This document shows positions 32,301-47,000 of a stretch of 64,000 nucleotides of DNA, in pieces. Below the pieces are notes generated by a model, which ran no database searches, had not been told where the DNA came from, and saw nothing but the letters and a program-made list of their open reading frames with translations. Position numbers and translations under genes: made by a program. Source of the DNA: Euptelea pleiosperma (taxonomy: Eukaryota > Streptophyta > Magnoliopsida > Ranunculales > Eupteleaceae); the NCBI GenBank assembly GCA_035048495.1, contig CM068547.1:29333913-29397912 (forward strand), in the 5' to 3' direction. How positions within the stretch are numbered: the first letter of the stretch is position 1; each line of letters opens with the position of its first letter.

Positions 32301-35300
32301 ATCATGAAATCATATTTTTTTTATTTTTTGGATCGTTTCGGATTGTCTCGGCGAAACAAACCGAAACATTATGAAACGAAACGAAACATACGAAACATTT
32401 CGGTTTTCTTACATTACGAAACGAAACATACGAAAGAGTACGAAACATTCCAAAATTTTGAACCATGCTTAGACCCAACGCCGCTTCGAAACTAAGATGG
32501 AGATCCCCAAGGAAAATCAAAGTATCGTCTGCAAATTGTAGATGAGAAATCGCCTCAATGCCTTCACCCACCTCAAAGCCTTTGAGATCCCCAATCTCCA
32601 TTACTCTGGTAACCATTCTTCTGTTGCCCTAATACTTGAAACTCTTATTTCCTACTTTATTTACTTATGTTTCCCTTTTTGACTTACATTGTGAGACGTG
32701 TGAGCTCTCCAAACATTGTAGATCTACTTATCCCTCCAGAGATAATAAAAGTTCTCTTTCTTTTGATATTGTGCATTCCAATGTGTGGGGTCCTACTCCG
32801 ATTACTTCTATCTTTGGCTTCCGCTATTTTGTTACCTCTGTTGACGACCATTCGAGGTGTACACGAGTCTATCTCACGAAAACCAAAGATGAAATTCATT
32901 CCATCTTTAAGGGTTTTCATAAGATGATCCAAACCCAGTATGGTGCCTCCATCAAGGTCTTCATTTTGATCAAGGTGGAACGTAAATGTTTGGAGGTCTC
33001 CAACAATATTTTTTGGACCATGGGATCTGCCACCAAAATTCCTGCAGCTACACCCCTTAGCAGAATGGTGTAGCTAAAAGGAAAATATGTCATCTGACTG
33101 AAGTAGGATGTTTCCTTTTGATTGGCTCCAATGTCTCCAAATCTTATTGGTCTGATGTTGTTTTGACTGCTGCTTACTTGACTAACCGGATGCCTTTGCG
33201 TGTGCTCAATTTTCAGTCCCCGGTTCAGGTTCTTGCTCCTAGCCCCTCATTGTTTGCTGTCACTCGTATTTTTTGATGTGTCTGTTTTGTGCACATTCTA
33301 GGTCCACATCGGAACAAGCTGGATCCCAAAGCTCTTAAATGTGTTTTCCTTGGCTACTCTTCTACTCATAAGGGGTATAAGTGTTACCACCCATTGTCTA
33401 GAAAGAAGTTTATTTCCATAGATGTCACCTTCAGAGAAGATGCCTCTTTTTCTCCCTTACCTCTCTTTAGGGGGAGAGCAGTAGTGAAGAGAGGTTCTCA
33501 ATATGTCCTCTTCATGTTGTTTCCCTGTCTCATCCTTTCCCTTTAGCCGTTGAGAGGCCTCAACCTACACCTACTACGATGTCTAATAGTGGTCCTGGAG
33601 CTCAGGGGGAGCTTCAAGTCTATCGCAGAAGGGGGAAAGCCACAGCTAATCCAGTTCCAATGGTACCATCCTTGGATCCGGGTAATATTTCTTTTATCTC
33701 TATACTTGTTATTCCTTCTTCCACTGATGTGTGTGCTCCTGACCTTCCCATTGCTTTAAGAAAGGGCACCAGAAGTTGTACTCGGCATCCCTTGAGCAAC
33801 TTTGTTTCCTACGATGCCTTGTCTCCCTCATACAAGGCGTTCATCACATCTGTGGCTACTATTCCTATTTCCTCTTTTGTGGCAGAAGGGTTGGCACATC
33901 CTAGATGGAGAGTTGCTATGGTAAAGGAGATGAGTGCCTTGGACAAAAAACAGAACATGGGAGCTAGTTGACTTGCAAAGAGGAAAAAAGCATGTTGGTT
34001 GCAAATGGGTGTTCACAATAAAGTCCAAGGAAGATGGGACAGTTGAGAAGTACAAGGTAAGATTGGTAGCCAAGGGGTGCACTCGGACCTATAGGATAGA
34101 CTATGTGGACACCTTTGCACCTGTGGCAAAGATGAACTCCATCAGAGTGCTGTTGTCCTTGGCAGCAAACCAATGATGGTCTTTACATCAATTGGATGTG
34201 AACAACGCGTTCCTCCATGGAGACTTGCAAGAAAAAATGTACATGGTGCCTCCTCCTAGTTTCACCCTACTAGAGAAAAGCAACAAAGTGTGTAGACTGA
34301 GAAAAGCTCTCTATGGGTTTAAGCAATCTCCAAGGGCATGTTTGAGAGGTTCATCCTAGTAGTAAAGAAGTTGGGCTACACTCAGAGTCAAGCCGATCAC
34401 ACCCTGTTTGTGAAGCACCAAGGGAAGAGCACTACGACTCTTGTTGTCTATGTTGATTACATCATTCTGACAAGGAATGATGCAGAAGAGGAATGAATGA
34501 TGCAGAAGAGGTGACCAAGCTAATGAGTCACTTAGCAGGGGAGTTTGAAACTAAAGATTTAGAATCTCTCAAGTACTTTTTTTTTTGATAAGTATAAACT
34601 TTATTGGGCCAACGCCAAGAGAGAACAAAGCTTGAGCTAAAGAGGTTCAGATGACCTACAAAGCACCAAGGCAAGCCATCAAAGACAAGAAGAGAACCAG
34701 CTAATAACGATCCCGATTACAAATAATATCCCACCGATAAGCAAAATCCTCAAAAAATAAGCCCCTGCAATCTGGAATCGCTTTAGACCAGAGATACATC
34801 AACCCCTTGATGTTAAGAATAATGGCGGCTAGATCAGCTTCCTTGCCCTCAAAAACTCTCTGGTTCCTTTCCTTCCAAAGGCCCCAAAGGATCGCGAGAG
34901 GAAGGATCCTCCACAGAACATTACCCTTGGCTGAAAAAGCTTTAGATATCCAACTGAGCATGAGAAACTTAGTAGCGCCTGAAGTAACCCAACAGATCCC
35001 GAACTCAGAAAGAAACGAGCTCTAAACTGCCATAGCCATATCACAATGAATGAGGAGATGATCCACAGATTCCCCACTCCTTTTACACATTCAGCAGTAA
35101 TCAACCAATGTGAACCCTCTAGCCTTCAGATGGTTGATAGTCAAGATTTTATCTAGAGAAGCCTCCCAAGCAAAAAAAGTTACCTTAGAGGGGATTTTGG
35201 ATTTCCAAACCAAGGACACAGGGAACACATTGTTATCTGAGTTGTGTAGGGCCTCATAGAACGATTTCACCGAGAAGATGCCACCTTTCAACCAGGTCCA

Positions 35301-38300
35301 TATCCTTTTATCTTGAACTGAAGGGCGGAGTTGGATACCCTGCAATCTAGACACCAGTCTAGTAAGGGGGTCGATTTCCCAATCATTAAGATTTCTCCTT
35401 AATCCCAAATTCCACCCATTATCCCCTCCTTTATTCTGGAAACAATCCTGAATAAACCAATGCTTCCGCTCCGAGAAAGAATAGAGATCCAGAAAATCCA
35501 CACAAAAGGGACTATCTCCACACCAGATGTCCTCCTAGAAGCGAATCCTATTTTGGGAACCAACCTCAAAACGCACCCCTTTCATAAACTCCTCTGAAGT
35601 CTTCAGGATCCTCCTCCACACACTACACCCATACGGACTTCTCACCATCTGGCTAGCCCACCCGTAGAAAAGAATCCCATATTTGCCTACTATAGTCCTC
35701 CTGCTAGAGACTGTTGAGTTCCTCCCCAAACCTCCATAACCATTTCCAATAAGAGCTAGGTTCATGGCTTTGAGAGATTTTATGCCCAAGCCACCGTCTT
35801 TCTTTGTCTTGCACACCCTTTCCCATTTAACCAAATGAAATTTATGATGCTCCGCATTCCCTTTCCACAGGAAGTCCCTCATAATCTTATCTAGGATCAT
35901 ATGCACCTTTCTCGGCATCAAGAACGACATATAATAAATCGGGAGATTCGATAGGGAGCTTTTAATCAACACCAATCTACCACCTTTGGATAAATATCTG
36001 GACTTCTACAAAGCTAATCTCTTCCCAAAGCTTTCTATCACCGGATCCCATAGAGATTTAGATCTATTGGATGCCCCGAGGGGAAGGCCCAAATAGAAGG
36101 ACGGGAGGCTACCAATACTACACCCCAGAATGCTAGCTAACCCCGTTATATCCTCAACCTCACCCACCCCAAACAACTTGCTCTTCGAGAGATTGACCCG
36201 TAAATCGTAATCTAGATACGACTTCGAAACAACAGAGAGGCCTTTTAGAAATCTAACTTGGGAAACCTCCGGACCAAGGAAGATGAGGGTATCGTCGGCG
36301 AACTGAAGGTCGGAAATGACCGGAACCCCATGAACAACCTCGAAACCCTCTAATTCTCCTAAATCCACCGCTTTGGAGATCATTTTCGCTAGAGCTTCCA
36401 CCACCACTATAAACAGGAAAGGGGATAGAGGATCTCCTTGCCGCAACCCTCGAGAACTTTTGAAATAACCAGCTGGGTAACCATTGACAAGGATCGAGAA
36501 GGCAGCTGAGGAAATGCATTTCGAGATCCACCGTCTTCATTTGGTCCCAAAACCCAATTTACCAAGCATAAAATCCAGGAATTCCCAGTTGACGTGATTG
36601 TAGGCCTTTTCCATGTTGATCTTACAAGCTAACCCCGGCTTCCCCAATTTAATTCTTGAGTCGATGCATTCATTTGCTATAAGGGCCCCGTCGAGGATTT
36701 GACGCCCACTCACAAAGTTACCTTGGTTGTGAGAGATCACCAAGGGGATCACCTCGCTTAGCCTCGAGGCAAGCACCTTAGCAATAATTTTGTAAGTACT
36801 ACCCACCAAACTGATGGGTCTGTAGACCGATAAATCTTCAACATTTTTAGATTTCGGGATCATAGCAATAAACGTGCTATTGGAGGGGTAGTCCAGATAA
36901 CCTTCCTCTTGGAACTCCGCCACTACTCTCATAAAATCGACTTTAATGATTTCCCAACAATGCTTGTAGAAAGCAATAGTAAAACCGTCAGGACCTGGAG
37001 CCTTATCGCCAGCCATATCTGATAAAGACTTCACCACCTCCTCCTCAACAATTGGTCTCTCCAGCCTTGCCCTGTCAACCTCACTAATCTGATCGAACCG
37101 AAGCCCCTCGAGAGAGGGTCTAAAGAGAGTCGGCTCAGTGTATAGATTTTTATAAAAATTAACCACACCCTTCCTGATGCTCTCTTCATCCTCCATCATC
37201 TCTCCTCTAATCCTGAGCCTGGAGACAAAGTTCCTTCTTCTATTTGCATTGGCCACCTTGTGAAAAAACTTTGTGTTGTTGTCCCCCTCCTTCAACCACT
37301 TGACCCGAGATTTCTACCTCCAAGAAATCTCCTCCATCTTCACAATTTGCTGAAAATCAGCTTTCAAGTTGGCTCTTTCTGACTGATCTTCCAAAGAGAG
37401 ACTAAATTCTTCCTCTTTTTTATCCAATGTTGCAATTTTATCCAGCACTTCCCTCTTCCTTTGTTCAACCCGGCCAAATATCTCCCGGTTCCAAACTTTG
37501 ATCTTTTCTTTGAGAGCTTTCAGCTTGCCTCTAAAGCAAACCCCCGCCTTGTCATGGGAAGAGGACTTCCACCACTCGTCTACCTTCTCTTTGAAATGAG
37601 GGTGGCTCAGCCACATGTTTTCGAACCGGAAAGGAATAGGCCCAAATCTAAAGCCCCCACAGTCTAGCACCAATGGGATGTGATCCGAGACAGGTCGAGG
37701 ACACGCGGCTAGAGAGGCACCTTGAAAATGATCCTCCCAATTAGGGGACTCCAAGAATCTATCCAGTCTGCAAAGAGTGGGGGAGACTTGATTGTTGGAC
37801 TATGTAAAATTAGCTCCCCCCATTGGGAGGTCCATCAGAGAGTGGTTGTTGATGAAGTTATTGAAGTCTCTCATACTTCTAGTCACTCGACCCCCAACAT
37901 TCTTTTCACTCGGAAACCTGACAGTATTAAAGTCCCCACCTATACACCATGGATCATCCCAATACCTAGCAATATCCTCAAATTCTTCCCAATACTGATC
38001 CCTGTAGTTGCTGCCAGAGGGCCCATATACCCCCGTAAGAACCCAAAGGAACTACTCCCCCACACATCTGCATCTGATGGACACTGAAAAAGCTCCGATT
38101 AAGACATCATCCACATCAAGAGTGCTTCGATCCCAAGCAATCACTATGCCCCCGGAAGACCCAAGAGCAGGTAAGACTTGCCACCCATAATCATCGGACC
38201 CACACACTTCCTTGATTAGGTCTAAATCAACCCTTTCCAATTTCGTCTCCTGTAAAACTATCACGTTGGCCCCCGAATTTTTTATCACACTTTTCACCAC

Positions 38301-41300
38301 AGCTCTTCTATCGCTATTACCCAGGCCCCGAACATTCCACGAAAGGATTTTAAGCTTCATTAAAAACCTTCTGTTTCTGCCCACTCCTGCGATTACTATA
38401 CACCAGGGGGTCATCCGAGTTAAAAGGGCATTTCAGCCTTTGAATCTCCCTTGGAATTTTGCACGGCTTAATTGTAAGCTTCGAGCCACTACTCGTCCCT
38501 TCCTCCCCTACCCTTGAGTTCTCGCCACCTTCTATACCTGCCAAGGTTTTATCAGATCCGACTAACCCTGTGGATGTGTCTTGGTTCTGGGGGAAGGCGC
38601 TACTAGACCCGTACACCCCTTTTAAAGCCAAAGTTCCCATTTCCGACCCATTGCAAGGGCTTCTAGTACTATTGGCTGCACTCTTAGGAATCCTAGAATG
38701 GTCATAAGTAAATCTCTGGCCTCAGCCTCTTGTCCTACGAAAGACAACCCCAGGGAGATCCCCAATTTTATTATGTTGCATCTATACCATTCATTTAATG
38801 ATCGCTCATCTGAGTTCAGGAACTCAATAGGCCTAGGGATCTCTAGATTGCCAATCGACTGCAATGCTAACTGCAGATACTTCTGAGCATAGTTAGCTTC
38901 CTGACTAGGAGCCAGGTTCTGCACTAACTGGTTATCGTCGTTTTCTCCAGTCCTTGGTCTACCTCCTCTGGAACTGTTACAAGAGAACCGATAGGCGTCT
39001 CAACCCCTTCTGTCCTTTCTGTGAGCCCTTCTTCGGTAAACCCAGACTCACATCCCAACTTAGGCCCTTGAACTCTAAGATCCCAGACCGCAAACTATCC
39101 CCAAAGGGAATAGGCGGAAAAAGAGAAAAACTAGAGGTGAGAATTGGAGAAGAGGGATTATCAACCGTACCTGTAGCCTTATCATCGGAGACTTCTCGGC
39201 TGGCAAACTAGTCTGAATCCCAGTGGCTGGAAATGAAGGGGGTGAAGGAGTTATGTTCTGTGAAGTAATTGAACCTGGCATGCTTATTTTCTCCCTCACG
39301 TGTGACCTTTTAACATTTTTATCTCCTGCCACGTGTGACGAACCCGCTGCCCCTCCAACGATACGTGTCGCACCCTTTGATTTAATCTCCAACCCGGATC
39401 GCCGGTTTTTCACCATATAGTTCCCGACTCGGCTCCACTTTGCTTTTCGGAACCCGTTTCTTGTAACCCTTCGATCTTTACAGGTGTTGCTCCACCTGTG
39501 CTTCGATAATGCTGGTCCGCCCGATATTTTACCTTTTAAAGATAAAGGTTCTGAACGAGAAACAGGCTCCCCTGTTTTACCATTTAGGGCATGAAGTACA
39601 GAGCTCTGGGGACCTACTGTTCTCCTTGCGATTGGATCACCTGGTTTCGTCCTGTTGGGATCTGCCAGAGGGACTGTGACTGTTGTAGTCCTGCGATCTC
39701 TCTCCGGTGTCCCTTCAAATTTCGAACCAGACTTTCCCGCCTCCCCCTTCCTCACCTCTACAGTACGACCCTGCAACTCCACATTGCGCCTCCTGATGGG
39801 TTCAAAATTATTCACCCAATTAGCTTTTCCCACGGTTGAAGTACCTGCCGCAGGAGGAGAATCTGGTACGACGCTGATCCCGCCACTATCGAGGAGCACC
39901 ACTTCCAACAGACTTACTACCCCCGTTAGCTAGTTTGGCGCAATCTCGATAAACTGATGAGTTCCCTAGCATGGGAAGGATCTTGATAGCTACCCGTAAG
40001 GAGGTCTCCTTATCCCTCAGCGATACTGGGAATGTCCCCAGCTTGCCGACGAACCTTCAAGCGGAGAGTAGAATAATCAATCCCCGCGGATGCTGCAGCA
40101 TCCACATCCACTAGGCCTCCCAATTTTCGTCCAATCAGCTCAAACATCGAGTAATTTCACAAATGAAAGTGAAGACCTTGAACAAAGACCCAAACAGGAG
40201 TTGAGTCCCAAAATGAAGAGATGAAGTTAGCTGAGGGCCACCATTTACTAATGTAAACAATAGCGTCTCCAACCCTGATGGAACCCAGTTCACAGAAGAA
40301 GCTCCGAGTCGTCAGATCGTCGACGAAGAACCTCTTTTTCTCACCGCAAGGGATGAGGTAGAATAGAGCTGAGGAACCAGATATCCATGATAGGGCAACT
40401 GCTATGTCTTCCCAATTAGGGTTCAGCTCTGAAGATTCACAGATCATCGCAAAATTCCAGCGATCCTGGTAAACTGAGGTCTCTTCTTGAGATCTAGAAT
40501 TAGCCGTCTGATACAATGTTTTCCTCTCTCCCCTGTCCTTGGAAGGTGATGCCTGGGACGCATCTTTCCGGTTTGATTGCGAGTGGAATAGATGGAGACT
40601 GTCTGCCAGTGAAGCCCAGCCCCCACCCTTGGGACCTTCTGGGAAGCAGAACACCAAGTTCCTACCACGGGAGGTAAACTCTGAAATTTGCAAATAGTTG
40701 CCCCCACCATTACTTCTTTCTTCAGTGATGAAGGTCCTCCCTTGTAAAACAATCTTTCTCCAAAGTCTCTTTGATGATTTGGCTTTAATGGCTTTTGTGA
40801 AGAGACCAGCTAACCACTGTCCAAGTTCCACCGGAACATCTGCTTCCCCGACCCACCTTCTCCCTTCCTCTCTAATGCGAAGCAGAGAGCTCCCCCGTCT
40901 CTGAGTAACTGAGAAATCGAAGGATTTAGCTTCAACTACCACCCTCATAGCTTCACCTTTGTTAATCATTATATTTGCATTTTTTTGGTTTAATCTCTCA
41001 AGTACTTTTTGAGTATAGAGGTTGCAAGATCCATCCAAGGGATCTTCATCTCACAAGGAACTATGTCCTAGATCCGTTAAAGGATTCTGGCAAGCTGGGA
41101 GCCAAACCAATGGAGACTCCTATAGACTAGAACCACAAGTTGGCTGATTCGAGTAGCGAGCTTCTACAGGATGTAAGGATTTTTCAGAGGTTGGTTGGAA
41201 GGTTGATCTATCTCTCCCTAACTCGACCCGACATTGCCTATGCAGTAATCGTTATCAGCCAGTACATGCACTCATCCAGGGAGATTCACTTAGAGGCAGC

Positions 41301-44026
41301 ACACAGGATTCTGAAGTACCTCAAGTCTGCTCCTGGCAGAGGCATTCTCTTCAAGAAGAATGGCCATATGAGAGTAGAGTCATACACTGATGCAGACTGA
41401 GCAGGTGCCAAGATGACATGAGATCTACCCCAGGCTATTGCACCTTTGCTGGGGGAAATCTGGTTCCTTGGAGGAGCAAGAAGCAACATGTAGTTGCCAG
41501 ATCCAGTACAGAGGCAGAGTTTAGGGCAATGGCCTATGGCTTGTGTTAGATGCTCTGGTTGAAGATGTTGGTTGCTGAACTAGGCTTCCCTGTCTCGGGG
41601 TCTGCGAGCTTGTACTGTGACAACAAATCCGCCATCAACATTGCTCACAATTCAGTTCAGCATGATCGGGCCAAGCACATTGAAGTGGACTGCCACTTAA
41701 TCAAGGAGAAGATTGTATCTGGGGAGGTATGCACACCTTTTGTGAAGACAGATGAACAAGTTGCTGATGTCTTCACTAAGGTAGTTCCCAGTTGGCAACT
41801 CCACCGGTGTTTATGCAAGTTAGGCATGAGAGATATCTATGCACCAACTTGAGGGGGAGTGTTATCATATACGTATTTACGCATTTCCGTGTATAAGGGG
41901 TAGTCCTGTAAATACCTCATTTGAGGGGTGTACTTGTCTTTTGTAATGTTTTACTTATATAATATATGTTATTGGAGTCATGTGACCACACACATGACAT
42001 CATTCTCTTTTCTCTCTTCTCTCTTCTCTCTCTTCTTCCTCTCTTTGAAACTTTAACCCTAAATCACAAATCCAACTTTAACCACATGTTGTTGCGTTGT
42101 GATGTTGCTAGGGAGGTTTGGATTTCATTCCTTTCGGAGTTTGGGATGAGTTGGGCTATGTCGGGCTCTATTTTGAAACTTCTCTTCAATTGGAATTCCA
42201 ATGCCTTTTCCTCTAGAGGGCGGATCTTATGGTCGATTCTTCCTTTTGCGATTTGCTGGGGTCTGTGGAGGGAGATGAATCTTAGTCTTCGAAGGCAAAA
42301 GTGAAGATTTGCCTTCGATCATCCTCAATATTAAGGGGATGATGTTTTTGTGGTCTAAAGTGTTTTTGGAGTGTAAGGACTTGCTCTTTGAAGATTTTGT
42401 TTTCCGCTGGGATATCCTTTGTTCTAGGGATGGGGAGTTAGTGTGCACAATTCCTTTGGCTTGTTTTTGTTTTTGCTTTTCTTAGCTTGTTGTAAGTCAT
42501 CTCGACCTCTTTAGCTTTGTATCTTGCTTTTACTTGGCTTTTTGCCTTTTTTATGAATGTTATACTTATCAACAAGAAAAAAGGGTTTCAAACCCTTCTA
42601 ACTAACTTAATACCTTTCATTTGAATGTCAACTTGATTTACCAAGTTAGGAAAATCCAAAAAGCATTTTGGTGAGAGCGGAAAATATCATTAATCCACTT
42701 TTTATTTTCGATACGATTGAAACCATGTAATGATGACAGTTAGTCAAATTGCAGACCTTCTCTCTTTATCCCCTGCATTTTTCCTATTTCCTTTTTACAT
42801 GTATTTTATTTTCATCTTACCTTATTGGCAATCCCTCTCAACAAATACAATTATACAAGTATACAACCAACTAATATAGGGCTCCAAAGTATGATCTCTC
42901 GTTCTGCACTCCATTTGATATACATGGATGTGACTTCTGTTTTAAGGGAAGGGAGTTAAGTCTTCATATGTGATGTCTCCTTAGTTTTTTTCCATTTCAT
43001 TTTGGTGTACTTAAATGGATCGAGAAGGCCTGATGCACATGTACATACATAGTAATCTTAAGTGTACTTGAGTTTTCTACTGTAGTTCATATTTTCTTCA
43101 TTTTTACAATTTTCTGTGCTCTCTAAACTGAGAACAAGGCTCATGCTTTTTATGCCCCTCCACCCACCACATGTTCCTGCCTCATTTTCTACTGTTGATT
43201 AACTTCGTGGCCACACTTTTCTTACATCTTAGGATGCAGCCCAGCACAAGATCAGAAACAACAAGAACTATTTCAAAAGAACAAGCAATGTGACAATATA
43301 ATAGTCTTAAATCAGCAGTGGAATGATTGGTTTGTCTTCTAACCTTTCGCACAATATGAATGTATCTGTTTTTTCTATGCTCACAATTACACAAAAAGAA
43401 CTATTTGGGTGATTCTCATTCAAATAATCGAAGCGACAGAGATGCTATTTATAGTGAAATACTGTACCTATACTAAGAACGATTCATAGCACAAGAAGAA
43501 ACCACAGAATCAACTTGAAAGTTATAAATTCTAAACGACAAATTTTTCTTGGTCTTCCTTAATTGACTGTTCTAAGGGCCTAAAGTTTGAAGATTTTGTT
43601 TTTAGATGGAAGGGAGCCTCTCTTAGTCTTAGTTATGGCTATATGGGTCAGGTTCGGGGGACAACAATTTTGACAACATTTTTTACAACAATTTTGGCGT
43701 ACCCACAAGGAAGATGAATCAATGGCTGATTTTTGGTGAGGATGATCTCCTCACCATATAGATCACCCCTACAAAAAATCAGCCCATTCTGAAATTTCTA
43801 ACCCCATCAAGTGTGGTCTTTAAGTTAACGGTAAAAATAGACGGTCCATAATTCTTCAACTTCTAAACCAGTCTACGAGTGTCAGAATGATTTGAATTTT
43901 TGTGAGGATGATCTCCTCACCATAGAGACCATCCTCGCCAAAAATCATCGAATTCCAAAACTTATAATTTATATATTGGCCCATGCCAATTTTTTGTTGT
44001 AAAAAATGTTGTCCCCCGATCCTGAC

Positions 44027-44060
<34 letters not shown>

Positions 44061-47000
44061 AAGAAAAAAGCATTCAAAACTTCCAGTAATTTGAAAATTA
44101 AATAAGCTACATAGTGAAAATATTTGTTTACTGATATGTGTTTTCTGAAAATTCTCAGGTGACAGGTTCATACAAAATGCCATAACACTTCTAAGCATAG
44201 AAAATGGGAGAGACATGTACCGAATTCTCTGTGGCAACACGGAATCGACCATGTATGGAAGCTCCAGCCCCACCTCCCATCACAATTCCATTAAGAATTG
44301 AAACCTTCAATCATGTTTGTTCATTAATAATAAAATTGAATATTTCTTTCCAGATAAAAAATGATAGTTGACTCCACAAAGAAACCCGCAATAGGAAAAT
44401 TCATATGGAAATAATAAGAAAACATAGTACAAAAATTGGTCAAATGACTACCTGGGGTTTACTGAATGTTGCCATAACATAATTCATGGTATATTCATTC
44501 CAGAAAAGTTTTGCAGCTAATCTCCATCGACCTGATGGATACAAATGGGTACAAGGTAAAAAAAAAAACATTTTTTTACCGTCTAATAAATCCAGCACAC
44601 ATTACTTCATCTTCTCATAAAAATCCAGCCTTCTCCCAATGGACAATAGCCAATGGATCCCATAGAACTAGGAAACAGGAAAGAATGGTACAAGAAGAAT
44701 CCGAGAAGTAAACATTTACACCTTTACAAAGGGGCGTAGCTCCTGGGTATTTCAGACACTAAGGATCAGTAGCAATGCAATTTAGAAAGATGGAAAGAAC
44801 CTTTACCTTCCATGACATCACGAACAATAGATGTAACATCACCACCAGCGCAAAATGCTCTTCCTTTTCCCTGGAAACATATTTAGAGACCAGTTACAAC
44901 GTAAAGAAGTAAAATACCACACTTATACATTAGCACCAGAGCATGAATTTGCACTTTGAAAACCAATACATATTATTCAACACAATATGTATAGGGCAGT
45001 GACAAAAATGACGAGCACCTCTTTGTCAGAAAAAGAAAAAATTCATTATTATTAGAAAAAGTGAAATAAGTTGTGGAAATGGAAGAGAATAATCTTTGGT
45101 TCATATTTGACAACATGACATCAAACTTTTTGGTTCAAAAAACTTAAAACATAAAACTATATAAGAATGAAATATGGGAAATAGAAACTCATAACAAACA
45201 CCATGTTTATAACATAGATATGAATAACATATGTTAATGTAATAAATGTACAGGACCGAAGGCCACTAGGGGTTCACAGGCCGAAGGCCACCGGGGCACC
45301 TGGGAGGAATGAAGTGTTTTCAAGGTAGTATATATTTTCAATACCCTATAAGGGCATTTTTGTCCATGTAAAGTGTTAATATAAATAAGATCTGGATGGA
45401 GTCATGTGATACACACACATGCTCTCCCTTTCTCCTTTCTCTCTCTCTTTTTTCCTCTTTCTTCTCTCTTTCTCCTCTTTCTTTATCTGCCCTAAACTCT
45501 AAAATCAAACCCTAGGAATTCTACTTGATATCGAAGCAAGATTATAAAGAAAGAAAAGTTGCAGAAGGTGCTGACATCATCATGTTGTTCGGCTGACGTC
45601 AATAGCCATAGAGACGCATGATCCGAGGTCTTAGAGAAGGTACTACCTTCTGAGAATTGTGGTGATTTGTTCAGAATTTTTTGAGGCGGTTATGATAGAC
45701 TTCTGCTCGATTTTCTACAAATAGGGTAAGATAAACTCCCCTCTCAAGTTACTGCTTGGCCAGTTTTGGGGCCCTTCTAGGGCTGATTTCGGGTTGTGAA
45801 CCCTGTGGGAGCTTCTTCTTGCTGAATGAAGGTTTGTTGTATGTTCACGACCTCTTATTTCCTTTGTTAGTGGATAATGGGTATCCATGTTCACCACGAT
45901 TAGCTCAAATGTGAGCTCCGAAGGTGCCGGAGTGTCCGCGATGACTCGTGGGTTTCAAAAACCCAGTTTTAGAAATTACCTCTATCAAGTTAAATGAAAA
46001 GAATTATTTGGAGTGGTCTCAAGCAACTAGGATGTATATCGGCAGCCGAGGGAAGTTGGGTTAAATCACCGGGTGAGTTGTCGAGCCCAAGACCTCCGAT
46101 GACCCATTGTTTGAGAAGTTGAAGACTGGGAATCTCACCGTCATCTCTTGGCTCCTTAATTCCATGCAACCTCATATCATTTGGGCTTCTTGTTCTTGCG
46201 TACTGCCGAGGAGGTTTGGGATACTGTGTCTCAAACGTACTCTCAATAGCAGAATATAGCTAGGGCCTTCCAATTACGTCAGAGTATCTCTCATCTTCAT
46301 CAAGGGGAACGGTCTCTCTCTAAATATTTTGCTACTCTTAGGAGTATGTGGGAAGATTTAAACTATTATCATGCTTTTCAGCCCTCGTGCACTGAAGATG
46401 GCAACAAGTACAAGAAGCTTGTGGAGGAGACTCAGATCTTTGAATTGCATACTGGGCTTAACTTTGAGTATGAGTTAACCATGATACAGATTCTTAGCAT
46501 GGATTCTCTACCGTCGCTCAGTCAGGTGTACTCATATATGCGGAGCGAAGAGAGCCGGCGGAGAGCCATGGCACCGCCCCCAGTTATTGATAGGTCTACT
46601 CTCGTCTATGTTTCCGCTCCCCAACGTTTTCAGAAGGGTGGGACTTCACCTCAAACCCCGACTTCTACCGGGAGTTTTTTTTTCGGGATAGGCCCAAGTG
46701 CGACCACTGTGGCCGCCACGAACAAGTGTTGGGACTTGCATGGTCATTCGCCATGGCCCAACCAACCAATTTTCCCCGTTGCTCACAGTACTAGTTCCGA
46801 CACTTTAGTAGGTGCTCCCCAGGGCAATCCCACCTAGCCTTCTTTTCCTATGGATGCTTAGGATCCCTCTTCCTCTACAGTCCTAGTTCAACAGGCCGAG
46901 ATTGACAACATTCGACGATTTCTTTCTCAATTAGAGGACCCTTCTGCTACATCCACCTCCTCCTTTGCTCAATCAGGTATCATAAGCATTGCTCATAATG

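Larger units (their letters stand above)
34581..40991 (-). mobile_element. LINE-2: nearly full-length L1-type LINE inside Copia-2
   Basis: A 6.4-kb minus-strand insertion flanked by the 19-bp target duplication AATCTCTCAAGTACTTTTT (34563-34581, 40992-41010), between the Copia-2 reverse transcriptase and RNase H. The 3' tail is T-rich at 34571-34586 on the + strand. It holds an ORF1 (about 40970-38450) and an ORF2 (about 38360-34710), both broken by several stops and frameshifts. The long, nearly identical duplication and full-length structure suggest one of the later insertions in this intron. It belongs to the same family as the truncated LINEs around it, judging by shared motifs ([19 protein letters not shown]). 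Confidence 0.92.
30208..42080 (+). mobile_element. Copia-2: Ty1/Copia retrotransposon split by two LINEs, in CHY1-A intron 6
   Basis: Plus-strand pieces in Copia order: the end of protease/GAG-pre-integrase (30208-30455: [35 protein letters not shown]), integrase (32620-33545, with [10 protein letters not shown] and [16 protein letters not shown]), linker (33580-33930), reverse transcriptase (33934-34560, with [19 protein letters not shown] and [20 protein letters not shown]), then RNase H after the second LINE (41011-41852, with [41 protein letters not shown] and ADVFTKVVP), purine tract and 3' LTR. LINE-1 (30462-32617) and LINE-2 (34581-40991) account for about 8.6 kb of its span. It is 5'-truncated: gag and the 5' LTR are not visible. 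Stops and frameshifts show it is inactive. Confidence 0.87.

Noticed and set aside
30605..41038. Long reverse-transcriptase-like and other frames as possible host genes
   Set aside because: Motif order, poly-A tails and target duplications show they are LINE and Copia remains with stops and frameshifts.
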